Below, in pieces: positions 17,864 through 26,396 of a stretch of 52,135 nucleotides of DNA. The DNA comes from Lachnospiraceae bacterium (GTDB lineage Bacteria > Bacillota > Clostridia > Lachnospirales > Lachnospiraceae): positions 1-52,135 of the forward strand of contig CAAFXG010000136.1 in the NCBI GenBank assembly GCA_900766925.1, read 5' to 3'. Both the position numbers and the translations under genes were made by a program. Positions within the stretch are counted from its first letter, which is position 1. Each line of letters begins with the position of its first letter. The notes beneath the pieces are model-generated. The model had not been told where the DNA came from. It did not search any database and saw nothing but the letters and a program-made list of their open reading frames with translations.

Positions 17864-19006
17864 ATGTATAAATATTATCAAACAAAGATGAATGAAAAGC
17901 ATATGGATAGTGTTAAAAAGCTAGAGATACGTGAGTGCTTAGAGGAAGAACTTACAAGGAATAAGAGAAGCATTTCGAAGAAATTTAATTTGAAACCTGC
18001 TGCTTTGTGCGCTGGCATGTTACTGTTATTTTTGGTAAGCGGAACGGTTGCATTTGCGCATGGACAGGATATTATGGAATGGATACATGGCTTGGGAAGA
18101 AATAGTGAAATTGCAGAGTCGTATGTTTTGAAGGACTCAAAAGCTGATAATTGTGATAACGAGCCATGGTTAACCCTTCAGGATGTTTATGTTGATGGTT
18201 CTATGCTGGTATTTACAGCTAGGCTGTCTGATGGATGCGAGACACCGCCTATTAATATAAGAGATCATGCCATAATAAATGATGTTGATTGTGCGACAGA
18301 CAGTTTTGCAAGTCTGGGAAATGGAGTGTATCAGGGTGTAATTTTTATATCAGATGAATTATTAAACAAGGACTATACAGGGCAGAAGATAAAGGTGGTT
18401 ACCAGACTGATTACGAACAATGAAAATATACAGGATAACTGGAGAGAATTCTCGTTTACAATTCCGGGAGATACCATGAATTTAGCAGAACAAAATACAA
18501 CAGAGCCAATTATGCTCGTTGAAACCGATGACGAAGGTAATACAACGACAATAGGAAATGTTGTGGCTGATTATAGGATATCACCATCTCGCATTAATAT
18601 GAAGTTAACCTTCACATTTTATGGTGAGGATGCAAAGGAGAATGCTAAAAAATATATAAATCCGGAGAATGACTTAAGTTGTCAGGAAGAATATATAGAT
18701 TATTTGGTGGAAGATGATAAAGGTAATATAAATGAGATGTCTAAATATTGTTTTGGATATCGGTATATAAATATTGATGAAACACAAACTACTTATAGCC
18801 AGGGAATTGAAATAGATTTCAATAGTTTCCCTTGTGATTCAGAAATTATTACATTTATTCCATATGGGTATCATGTTGATGAAAATGGAAAACCCATAAA
18901 TGAATTCGATAGTGAGGGGAATTTGGTATTGGCAGAAGAATCGATTTATGAGGAACGAAGTATTACCATTCCTCTTAAATATCAAAAAAAGCAGGGAGAA
19001 AAATAA
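17864..19006 (+). CDS. membrane-anchored DUF4179 protein, probable anti-sigma factor
   Basis: The 380-residue protein has a short cytoplasmic head (residues 1-50, with KKLEIRECLEEELTRNK), one membrane helix (about 52-70, LCAGMLLLFLVSGTVAFA) and a large extracellular part. The segment LTLQDVYVDGSMLVFTARL matches DUF4179, which is common next to ECF sigma genes. By analogy the head binds the sigma factor and the outside part senses a signal. GGGAGG seven bases upstream selects the ATG at 17864 over upstream in-frame starts. Since the sigma gene is truncated, the pair may be losing function. Direct ligand is unknown. Confidence 0.75.
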   Translation: MYKYYQTKMNEKHMDSVKKLEIRECLEEELTRNKRSISKKFNLKPAALCAGMLLLFLVSGTVAFAHGQDIMEWIHGLGRNSEIAESYVLKDSKADNCDNEPWLTLQDVYVDGSMLVFTARLSDGCETPPINIRDHAIINDVDCATDSFASLGNGVYQGVIFISDELLNKDYTGQKIKVVTRLITNNENIQDNWREFSFTIPGDTMNLAEQNTTEPIMLVETDDEGNTTTIGNVVADYRISPSRINMKLTFTFYGEDAKENAKKYINPENDLSCQEEYIDYLVEDDKGNINEMSKYCFGYRYINIDETQTTYSQGIEIDFNSFPCDSEIITFIPYGYHVDENGKPINEFDSEGNLVLAEESIYEERSITIPLKYQKKQGEK

Positions 19007-19138
19007 CAATAATTTTTAAGTCTATTTCTAAAATAGAGTGTTAAAAATTATTTATCTGTGATAGAATGGATTATCTGATAACGCATGTGTAAATTGATAC
19101 GTATCATGGCGTTAATGTATAAAGGAGACTTAATTACT

Positions 19139-19642
19139 ATGGAAATGTGGGACATTTACGATGAAAATAAACAGCTTACAGGACGTACAATGAAGCGTAA
19201 TGACTGGAACATGAAGCCGGGGGATTTTCATTTGACTGTGCTTGGTGTAATACGACGTAAGGATGGAAAATTCCTTATTACGCAGAGAGTTATGACTAAG
19301 TCCTGGGCACCGGGCTGGTGGGAGGTTTCAGGTGGTGGAGTTATGGCAGGAGAAACTTCTGAACAGGCAGTTAAACGGGAGCTTTTTGAAGAAACCGGAA
19401 TAGATGTTTCAGGTGCTGACGGAGGATATATTTTTTCGTACAAACGTATCAATCCGGAGGAAAAGGATAATTATTTTGTGGATATATACCGTTTTGATAT
19501 GGATATTGACGATTCTGATGTAAAGCTTCAGACAAGTGAGACAGAAGGCTTTAAATTTGCATCTCATGACGAGATAAAGGAGCTGGCTGCCAAAGGTATT
19601 TTCCTGCATTATGACAGCATAAAGCAGGTTTTTGAGGATTAA
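19139..19642 (+). CDS. NUDIX hydrolase
   Basis: A 168-residue protein with a complete Nudix box: GGGVMAGETSEQAVKREL followed by FEETGID, which fits GX5EX7REUXEEXGU. It should hydrolyse a nucleoside-diphosphate-linked substrate. The opening MEMWDIYDENKQLTGRTMKR resembles isopentenyl-diphosphate-isomerase-like and related Nudix proteins, so the substrate is open. AGGAG at 19123-19127 supports the ATG at 19139 rather than the longer frame from 19085. It is monocistronic by spacing. Confidence 0.87.
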   Translation: MEMWDIYDENKQLTGRTMKRNDWNMKPGDFHLTVLGVIRRKDGKFLITQRVMTKSWAPGWWEVSGGGVMAGETSEQAVKRELFEETGIDVSGADGGYIFSYKRINPEEKDNYFVDIYRFDMDIDDSDVKLQTSETEGFKFASHDEIKELAAKGIFLHYDSIKQVFED

Positions 19643-19763
19643 GACTATTATTAATATAATCCAATAATACCGACATTATTATGCTGTAATTGTAATATCA
19701 TTACATTAGGAAGTGTATTTGATAATCATATGAAGAAAAATGAAATTGAGAAGGTGAAGGATA

Positions 19764-20783
19764 ATGAGGAAAATTAAAACACTAGCTTTATGTATGACGG
19801 TTGGTTTAATGTTGCTTGGGGGTTGTGGTAAGACAGATGCAGTATCTGACGGAACAACTGAAACACCAATTCAGGAGGATACATACCAGGAAGAAGTATC
19901 AACCGAATATACGGATACAGAGGAGACAACTGTTGAGAATACAAGTAGTGGAGAAGATACAGAGTCTGATGAAACGACAGATGGCGGGGAAAGAGAGACT
20001 GATGAAATGACAGATGGCGGGGAAACAGAGACTGTTGAAACGGCAGATGACGGGAACACAGAGTCTGATGAAACGGTAGATGACGAGGATACAGAGTCTG
20101 TTGAAATTCCGAGGGTGGATGTTAACAAACCGCTCGAACCTATAGATGCTGAGAATAGCTATGATGCATACAAAGAGGCATTAAGAATAATAATGACAGA
20201 GCAGAGAATTCCAAATGGCATGGAGCTGGGTGCGCCTTTTGATGATGTTTCAACAAATGTATTTGCCATTGCAGATGTTGATTTGGACGGAAGAGATGAG
20301 CTGATTGTATCATGGAATGACACGACTATGGCGGGGATGATTCTATTTGTTTTTGACTATAGCAAGGATAATAGGGATTTGACTCTTGAGTTGGCAGAAT
20401 TTCCTTCAGCATGTTTTTATGATAATGGTATAGTGATTGTTGAATGGTCCCATAATCAGGGACTTGGAGGAGCAAAGCTATGGCCTTATACATTCTTTAC
20501 ATACCAGCCTTCGGTTGATGAATATTATAATTCTGGTTATGTAGACAGTTGGGACAAGGAAACCTTTGCAGAAGATTTTGAAGGAAATCCTTATCCTGAT
20601 GATGTTGACAAGGATGGAATTGGAACCGTGTATTCTATATATGATGGTGACGCTTATACAGGAAGCTTTGTGTATTGCCAGGCGGATTATGATGTATTCC
20701 TTGCTGATTTAATAGGTGATGCAAATGAAATTATATTGGATTGGAAGAACCTTACAGAGGAGAATATAAACAGTATTAATTAG
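19764..20783 (+). CDS. lipoprotein with acidic repeat linker
   Basis: Residues 1-21 are a signal peptide with lipobox LLGGC. Residues about 25-118 form a Thr/Glu/Asp-rich linker built from an 11-residue repeat (TESDETTDGGE and variants). Residues about 125-339 are a soluble domain with FAIADVDLDGRDELIVSW, similar to FG-GAP/VCBS-type calcium loops found in secreted proteins of this group. It should sit outside the cell, tethered to the membrane. No enzyme motif is recognised. AGAAGGTGAAGG precedes the start. FliB follows 18 bases later, but a functional link is not obvious. Confidence 0.75.
   Translation: MRKIKTLALCMTVGLMLLGGCGKTDAVSDGTTETPIQEDTYQEEVSTEYTDTEETTVENTSSGEDTESDETTDGGERETDEMTDGGETETVETADDGNTESDETVDDEDTESVEIPRVDVNKPLEPIDAENSYDAYKEALRIIMTEQRIPNGMELGAPFDDVSTNVFAIADVDLDGRDELIVSWNDTTMAGMILFVFDYSKDNRDLTLELAEFPSACFYDNGIVIVEWSHNQGLGGAKLWPYTFFTYQPSVDEYYNSGYVDSWDKETFAEDFEGNPYPDDVDKDGIGTVYSIYDGDAYTGSFVYCQADYDVFLADLIGDANEIILDWKNLTEENINSIN
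19956..20112 (+). repeat. 33-base tandem repeat inside the lipoprotein gene
   Basis: A 33-base unit beginning GATACAGAGTCTGATGAAAC is repeated about four and a half times with point differences and stays in frame. It encodes the TESDETTDGGE linker. Copy number is expected to vary between strains by slippage. Confidence 0.85.
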
Positions 20784-20801
20784 AAATGTCGGGAGTAAGC
20801 T

Positions 20802-22037
20802 ATGTTTTATAGAATGCCATCATATTATAATCAATTTAAATGTGTTGCTGATAAATGCCCTGAAAGCTGTTGCGCTGGATGGGCAATTGTCATTGATGAC
20901 AAAACAATGGATAAATATGAGAGCTTATCTGTTAAAGATAGAGACTATATTGAGTCGCATATTGATATGGGTGAGCAATGCTTTAAGAGATGTAATGGAA
21001 GATGTGCATTTTTGAATGAACAGAAATTATGTGAGCTGATTATTAATTATGGGGAGGATAAATTGTGCAAGACCTGTACAAGATATCCCAGACATTTCGA
21101 GGAATATGGCAACCTGGTTGAAGCTGCTCTTTCTCTGTCGTGTCCGGAGGCGGCAAGAATTATTTTAACTAATCCGGCTTATGATAGAAATCTGGTCAGA
21201 AAGACTGACAGAGTGTCGCCACATTCAAAAGAGGTGGATTACGTACTTCTTGGGTGCCTGTTGGATGTGCGAAAGCATTTATTTGAGATAATATCTGATA
21301 GAAGTATTTCTGTAGATGCCAGAATGAAATGGATGCTTAAATATAGTGCAAAGATGCAAAAGCCCGTCTATGCATATGAAAAATATGGCTTCAGACGCAA
21401 AATAAAAAAAGCTGTTGCTACATTTCTGGTTGGTATGGATACACTGACTAATAATGATAGAAACAGATTTATACAGTATAAATCCAAGTATATAAATAAT
21501 GAATCAAATAATATAGATAGCTTAGATGGTACTAATGAACTGGATAACTCTGTATGTATACTTTCGGAACGTTATAAAATTCTGCCGCAATACATTGATA
21601 TGTTGCTGGGATTAGAAGCAATTAATGATGAGTGGCCAGAATTGATACAGAATATTAAGCACGCATTATATGATAATTTATCTGAGGAAAAATATTGTGC
21701 ATATTCCAAGGAATTTACGCAGTATATGAAGGATAGAGAATATGAGTACGAACACATATTATATTACTTCATATACACATATTTTCTGGGTGGTGTTTAC
21801 GACTATAATATACAGGCAATGGTGAAATTTGCGATAATATCAACCATTATTATAAGAGAAATGGGTCTGTACACATGGCTAATCAATGACAAAGCTTGCA
21901 CTATTGATTCTCAAATTAGAAATAGCTGCCTGTTTTCACGTCAGATTGAGCACTCCGATGAAAATCTTATGGCGTTGGAGGGGATACTGAACGTACACCC
22001 AATATTTTCGGAGGCTAATCTGATAAGAATATTATAG
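20802..22037 (+). CDS. fliB: flagellin lysine N-methylase family protein (FliB)
   Basis: The 411-residue protein has the cysteine pattern of FliB: FKCVADKCPESCCAGW at the N-terminus, then CNGRCAFL, CKTCTRYPRHFEEYG and LSCPEAARI. These cysteines are thought to hold an iron-sulfur cluster. The enzyme methylates lysines of flagellin. GGGAG lies before the ATG. No flagellin or flagellar gene is within the window, so this is an orphan copy as is usual in Lachnospiraceae. The family call is firm, the target protein is inferred. Confidence 0.85.
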   Translation: MFYRMPSYYNQFKCVADKCPESCCAGWAIVIDDKTMDKYESLSVKDRDYIESHIDMGEQCFKRCNGRCAFLNEQKLCELIINYGEDKLCKTCTRYPRHFEEYGNLVEAALSLSCPEAARIILTNPAYDRNLVRKTDRVSPHSKEVDYVLLGCLLDVRKHLFEIISDRSISVDARMKWMLKYSAKMQKPVYAYEKYGFRRKIKKAVATFLVGMDTLTNNDRNRFIQYKSKYINNESNNIDSLDGTNELDNSVCILSERYKILPQYIDMLLGLEAINDEWPELIQNIKHALYDNLSEEKYCAYSKEFTQYMKDREYEYEHILYYFIYTYFLGGVYDYNIQAMVKFAIISTIIIREMGLYTWLINDKACTIDSQIRNSCLFSRQIEHSDENLMALEGILNVHPIFSEANLIRIL

Positions 22038-22052
22038 AGATGTGACAAGCTA

Positions 22053-22889
22053 TTAAAGTACCTTTATTTTATCAAGAAGCTGCATTGGAACCTTCATGCC
22101 GCCGCGCCCGATTCCCATTTTGATGTTGGGCTTTATTATGCCGTGGAAGTCAGAGCCACCTGATATTTCAAGACCGAGCTTATGTGCAATTGAACGAAGA
22201 CGGTCACTTTCGTAGCTGTTGTTGGAAGAGTGGTATGCCTCAATTCCCTTAAGACCCAGCGTTTGAAGATACACAAGAAGTTCTTCAATCTGAGAATAGC
22301 CAAGGTGATAGAGAAGAGGATGGGCGAGAAATGCAGCTTTGCTATATCTTGTAAGGATATTCATAGCTGTTTCGCATGTTACCTGTGGCTTTGGCAGGTA
22401 ATACTTACAACCGATTCCAATATATTTTTTGAATGCTGTATCCTTGTCCTTGCACACACCTTCTTCTACAAGAACCCTTGCAAAGTGTGCTCTGGTTATC
22501 ACACTGTCAGGATTGCCGTGTAAAAGCTTTTCCATAGTGACGGGCAGACCGTCTGCCTGCATCATTTCAACCATTTTGAGATTTCGCCCTTCACGGGCAC
22601 TTTTTAGTATTTGTAATTCTTTCTCAAGTTCAGGATTATTATAATCTACATAAAACCCAAGAATATGAATCTCACGATTTTGGTAATAGCAGGATAGTTC
22701 TATTCCCGGTACTACCTCTAAGTCCTTATCTGCTGTATAACTGATAATCTCAGATATTCCATCAATTGTATCGTGATCCGTAAGAGCGATAGCTCTAAGT
22801 CCCATTCTGATTGCCTCGTCGGCAACCTCACTTGGGGTGAGTGAGCCGTCTGAAGCGTTGGAATGAACATGCAAATCTATTAAATCCAT
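22053..22889 (-). CDS. PHP-domain phosphoesterase (RNase AM / YciV type)
   Basis: The 278-residue protein shows the PHP metal motifs in order: DLHVHSNASDG, LTDHDTIDG, a glutamate in PGIELSCYY, the histidine in FLAHPLLYH, and SGGSDFHG near the end. This arrangement and length match the 3',5'-nucleotide bisphosphate phosphatase / 5'-3' exonuclease YciV family. It probably acts in cytoplasmic RNA or nucleotide turnover. AGGAGG lies upstream of the ATG on the minus strand. It converges on fliB with 15 bases between stops. Confidence 0.87.
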   Translation of the reverse strand: MDLIDLHVHSNASDGSLTPSEVADEAIRMGLRAIALTDHDTIDGISEIISYTADKDLEVVPGIELSCYYQNREIHILGFYVDYNNPELEKELQILKSAREGRNLKMVEMMQADGLPVTMEKLLHGNPDSVITRAHFARVLVEEGVCKDKDTAFKKYIGIGCKYYLPKPQVTCETAMNILTRYSKAAFLAHPLLYHLGYSQIEELLVYLQTLGLKGIEAYHSSNNSYESDRLRSIAHKLGLEISGGSDFHGIIKPNIKMGIGRGGMKVPMQLLDKIKVL

Positions 22890-22989
22890 TTTGTTCCTCC
22901 TGTGAGCATATATGGTTAGGTTCTATTTTTCATTTCCTTATAATATCAGAATGTAAATAAAAAAACAACGAGCAAAAGATAATGCTTGA

Positions 22990-23172
22990 GATTACAATTA
23001 TGGGACATTAAGGCGAGATATTGAACCAAACCTTTACGAAATAACATACGAAGAAAAGCGTGCCATTTTATAATATGTTGACATTCTTTGCGCTGGATGT
23101 GATAATATTGCAGTAGCTAATTTGATTATGAATCAGACTTATACTAGGTTCCGACCACCGGCTGCCGAATAA
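22990..23172 (+). pseudogene. possible coding remnant ending in a FR..AAE peptide
   Basis: In the 323-base gap between the PHP and SCP2 genes, one frame from 22990 to 23172 has only one internal stop (TAA, 23071-23073). It reads GTLRRDIEPNLYEITYEEK before that stop and CAGCDNIAVANLIMNQTY after it, ending RFRPPAAE. The end matches the motif of the small ORF at 6635. The composition looks protein-like, but 60 codons with one stop can occur by chance. I do not recognise the parent gene. Confidence 0.3.
23078..23106 (+). promoter_or_regulatory. sigma-A-type promoter before the SCP2 operon
   Basis: TTGACA (23078-23083) and GATAAT (23101-23106) have the ideal 17-base spacing. Transcription would start near 23113 and carry a leader of about 100 bases including the FR..AAE repeat. 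Confidence 0.55.
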
Positions 23173-23212
23173 AGCGAGGGGTCAATACATATGACAATAA
23201 GGAGGGTTAAAC

Positions 23213-23530
23213 ATGACATACGAACAGATAGTTGAAAAGGTAAGAGAAAGATTAAAAGGTGTTGATACAAGCTGTATTCAGGGCTTGCTTGCAATCCAGA
23301 TTAATATTACGGGTGAGGGTGAGGGCGCCTTTTATGTAGAGGTTAAGAATGGTGTTCTTTCCGTAGAACCATATGAGTATTATGACAGACAGGCCAAAAT
23401 TATTATTAAGTCTAAGAATTTTCTTGCACTTATGGACGGAAAGCTTGACCCGGTTGCTGCATTTACACTTGGCAAGCTTAAAATTGAAGGAAGTATTGAA
23501 AAGGTATTGGAATTTGCTAAGCTTTTGTAG
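23213..23530 (+). CDS. SCP2 sterol-binding-domain protein
   Basis: A single-domain protein of 105 residues with the SCP2 pattern: an amphipathic first helix, then VEVKNGVLSVEPYE, IIIKSKNFLALMDGKLDP and a C-terminal GKLKIEGSIEKVLEFAKLL (last part seen as LKIEGSIEKVLEF). Such domains bind lipids or fatty acyl groups in a hydrophobic cavity. Bacterial function is unknown. AAGGAGGG precedes the start. It is nine bases upstream of the WYL regulator, so the two are co-transcribed. Confidence 0.82.
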   Translation: MTYEQIVEKVRERLKGVDTSCIQGLLAIQINITGEGEGAFYVEVKNGVLSVEPYEYYDRQAKIIIKSKNFLALMDGKLDPVAAFTLGKLKIEGSIEKVLEFAKLL

Positions 23531-23539
23531 GAGGTACAT

Positions 23540-24529
23540 ATGTCACGTTCGTCCAATCAGAAGCTCAAGCTTTTATATCTGATTGACAAATTTAAGAGGG
23601 ATACTGACGAGAATCATGGCTTGACTACACGGCAATTGCTAGAATATCTTGATTCTAATGGAATCAAGGCAGAGCGAAAAAGTCTTTATGATGATTTGGA
23701 AACACTTCGCGAATATGGTCTTGATATTGAAAAGGAAAAGCGTGATAAACAGGTTTATTACAAGCTCGTTTCAAGGGATTTTGAAATTGCTGAACTAAAG
23801 CTTTTGGTAGATTCTGTTCAGGCGGCAAAATTTCTGTCAGAGAAACAGACAAATGAGCTGATTAAGAAGCTTGAGAATCTTGCCAGCAAATACGAAGCAG
23901 GGGATTTACAGCGTCAAGTATATGTTGTGAACCGCGTTAAGAATTCCAATAAAAGTGTATATCTGGCTGTTGATGAGATTCACAGGGCAATTTATGAGGA
24001 TAGACAGGTTTCTTTTGTATATACTGAGTGGAATCTTAATAAGGAGCTGGTTCCGAAACATGCCGGTAAGATATATAGAATCAGTCCGTGGGCATTGTCA
24101 TGGGATGATGAGAATTATTATTTGATAGGTTATGATGAGGCAGAAGACAAGATAAAGCATTTTCGGGTTGATAAGATAAAAAAACTGAACAAGCTGGAAG
24201 AATCCCGTAATGGACGGGACAGGTTCAAAAAATTTGATCTTGCTGCTTATTCCAAGAAAATGTTTGGTATGTATGGTGGTAATGAGGAGCGTGTTAAGCT
24301 GAGACTTCCAAACAGACTGGTTGGTGTTATTCTTGACAGGTTTGGCAGTGATGTAATGATTATCCCTGAGAATGATGGAGCACATTTTACCGTAAATGTA
24401 GACGTACAGGTTAGTAATCAATTTATTGGATGGTTGCTTGGACTCGGACCTGAGGTTTGTGTTGTGGGGCCGGACAGGGTTTGCAATCAGGTCAAAGAGC
24501 TTCTTAAAAATGCTTTGAATAATTATTAA
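23540..24529 (+). CDS. WYL-domain transcriptional regulator
   Basis: Residues about 1-90 form a winged helix-turn-helix (LLYLIDKFKRDTDENHGLT in part, then RKSLYDDLETLREYGLDI). Residues about 140-205 form the WYL domain with ISPWALSWDDENYYLIGYD and FRVDKIKKL. A C-terminal WCX part with GPEVCVVGPDRVCNQV ends the protein. WYL domains bind nucleic acid or nucleotides and modulate transcription. AGGAGG lies 7 bases before the ATG. It probably controls its own operon (SCP2, WYL and perhaps the AIM24 pair). Confidence 0.88.
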   Translation: MSRSSNQKLKLLYLIDKFKRDTDENHGLTTRQLLEYLDSNGIKAERKSLYDDLETLREYGLDIEKEKRDKQVYYKLVSRDFEIAELKLLVDSVQAAKFLSEKQTNELIKKLENLASKYEAGDLQRQVYVVNRVKNSNKSVYLAVDEIHRAIYEDRQVSFVYTEWNLNKELVPKHAGKIYRISPWALSWDDENYYLIGYDEAEDKIKHFRVDKIKKLNKLEESRNGRDRFKKFDLAAYSKKMFGMYGGNEERVKLRLPNRLVGVILDRFGSDVMIIPENDGAHFTVNVDVQVSNQFIGWLLGLGPEVCVVGPDRVCNQVKELLKNALNNY

Positions 24530-24572
24530 TAAAAATGTATTTAAGGGATTTAATGATTTAAGGAGGGTATTT

Positions 24573-25328
24573 ATGTTTCAATTAGGTAATTTTTATGACA
24601 ACAACAATATGAAATGTATCAGTCAGCTTGGACAATTTAAGGTGTTCGAGCATGAGAAGGATTTATCAGTTTCGCCGGGAAGTGCCGAGACGGCGTATTA
24701 TGCATCACAGATGAATGTGAGAAGAAGACAGCTCCTTGTTGAGCTTAATAATACAGGCTGTGTAGTTCAGGCGGGAGCAATGCAGTGGACAATAGGCAAT
24801 GTGAACATGTCATCGGGTGTTACTGCAGGTAATTTTTTTGGCAAGGCGCTTGGTGCAGCCGTGACAGGAGAGACATTGTCTAAGCCGGAATATTTTGGTC
24901 AGGGACTTTTAATGCTGGAGCCTACATATAAGCATATAATTATGGTTGATGTTGCACAGTGGGGAAGTATTGTATTGCAGGATGGTCTTTTCTTAGCATG
25001 TGACAATACAGTTTCAAATAAGGTCGTTTCCAGAAGCAATGTATCGTCAGCGGTTCTCGGCGGTGAAGGCTTATTTAATTTAAGTCTTGCGGGTCAGGGT
25101 ATTGCAGTGCTGGAGAGTCCCGTGCCACAGCAGGAGCTGGTACAGTTTAATTTACAGGATGATGTTGTTAAAATAGATGGAAATATGGCGATTGCATGGT
25201 CAGGAAGCCTTGAGTTTACTGTTGAAAAGTCAACAAAGAGTCTTATCGGTTCAGCAGTTTCAGGCGAGGGCCTGGTCAATGTATATCGTGGTACAGGAAC
25301 AATATTGATGGCACCAACAGCCAAATAG
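24573..25328 (+). CDS. AIM24 family protein 1
   Basis: The 251-residue protein is beta-rich and belongs to the AIM24 (TIGR00266-like) family, with QAGAMQWTIGNV near the start and KIDGNMAIAWSGSLEFTVEK near the end (20 residues). Members occur widely in bacteria and have no settled function. No signal peptide is seen. AAGGAGGG precedes the ATG. It is 43 bases after the WYL gene and 13 bases before a paralog, so the three are likely in one transcript. Confidence 0.85.
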   Translation: MFQLGNFYDNNNMKCISQLGQFKVFEHEKDLSVSPGSAETAYYASQMNVRRRQLLVELNNTGCVVQAGAMQWTIGNVNMSSGVTAGNFFGKALGAAVTGETLSKPEYFGQGLLMLEPTYKHIIMVDVAQWGSIVLQDGLFLACDNTVSNKVVSRSNVSSAVLGGEGLFNLSLAGQGIAVLESPVPQQELVQFNLQDDVVKIDGNMAIAWSGSLEFTVEKSTKSLIGSAVSGEGLVNVYRGTGTILMAPTAK

Positions 25329-25341
25329 GAGGAGAATAATT

Positions 25342-26241
25342 ATGGTATCTCAGAGTTTAATTAACAGCGGAAACGTGGTTGTTAAGGCTCAGCTTGGTGG
25401 CATGCAGGTGCTTGAGTATTCAAGAGATATGAGTGTGTCGCCATATACTTCCAAGACAGAATATTATTGTGCAATGATGAATGTAAACCGCAGACAGCTT
25501 TTGCTTAATCTGAGTGGTAATGGTTATACTGTTCAGGCCGGAGCGATGCAGTGGATGACCGGCAATGTCGAAATGGGAACAGGCGTTAAAGGTGTCGGCA
25601 ACTTTTTGGGTAAGATGGTTTCGTCAGCAGTCACAAAGGAAAGTGCAATTAAGCCTGAGTATAGCGGATATGGTCAGGTAATGCTTGAGCCTTCATACAG
25701 ACATATATTACTCACTGATGTTGCTGAGTGGGGAGGAAGCATAGTTTTAGATGACGGATTATTTCTCGCTTGCGACAGCACACTTGAACAGAAGGTTGTC
25801 TCAAGAAGTAACCTTTCGTCGGCTGTTCTTGGAAATGAAGGACTGTTTAATCTTAGTCTGGTGGGAAATGGAGTTTGTGCCCTTGAAAGCATCGTACCTA
25901 TGGAGGAAATTTTCGTTATTGATCTTCAGAACGATGTTATGAAAATAGATGGAAATATGGCGATTGCATGGTCGGGAAGTCTTGAGTTTACTGTCGAAAA
26001 ATCAACGAAGAGTCTTATTGGCTCGGCAGTATCAGGCGAGGGCTTTGTGAATGTTTACAGAGGTACAGGTAAAATATGGATGGCTCCTGTTCTGGCAACA
26101 GGAGGGTCTGCCGGAGTTAGTGCACCTTCGGAAAATGCACAGGCCGGAAGAACCGGTTCTGCTGCAGCAAGGGCTTCAACCTCAGTAGGTGGGGCAGCAG
26201 GCGCTATGGTTAAGAATGTATTTGGTATGTTCAATAATTAA
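25342..26241 (+). CDS. AIM24 family protein 2, with extended tail
   Basis: A 299-residue paralog of the preceding protein. It shares QAGAMQW and the C-terminal stretch with KIDGNMAIAWSGSLEF and STKSLIGSAVSGEG. About 45 extra residues, rich in Ala, Gly, Ser, follow the domain and end in GAMVKNVFGMFNN, which may be a flexible tail with a short amphipathic helix. DNA identity with gene 1 is highest over the C-terminal block, including 32 identical bases in a row. GGAGGAG precedes the ATG. A terminator follows at 26321. Confidence 0.85.
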   Translation: MVSQSLINSGNVVVKAQLGGMQVLEYSRDMSVSPYTSKTEYYCAMMNVNRRQLLLNLSGNGYTVQAGAMQWMTGNVEMGTGVKGVGNFLGKMVSSAVTKESAIKPEYSGYGQVMLEPSYRHILLTDVAEWGGSIVLDDGLFLACDSTLEQKVVSRSNLSSAVLGNEGLFNLSLVGNGVCALESIVPMEEIFVIDLQNDVMKIDGNMAIAWSGSLEFTVEKSTKSLIGSAVSGEGFVNVYRGTGKIWMAPVLATGGSAGVSAPSENAQAGRTGSAAARASTSVGGAAGAMVKNVFGMFNN

Positions 26242-26320
26242 CCTATAGACAAAATATACAACGAAAATGTATGAATATCTGTACGTTTGGACATATTAGT
26301 AATTGAAAATTGAAAAATGC

Positions 26321-26370
26321 TGTGCTACAATATGTGAGTTTGAGACAAAACGTATTGTAGCACATTTTTA
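26321..26370 (+). terminator. terminator after the AIM24 genes
   Basis: TGTGCTACAATATG (26321-26334) pairs with CGTATTGTAGCACA (26351-26364) around a 16-base loop, followed by TTTTTATTG. It lies 27 bases before the typA start. Confidence 0.85.
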
Positions 26371-26396
26371 TTGATTTTTAAAAAGAGGTTATTATT

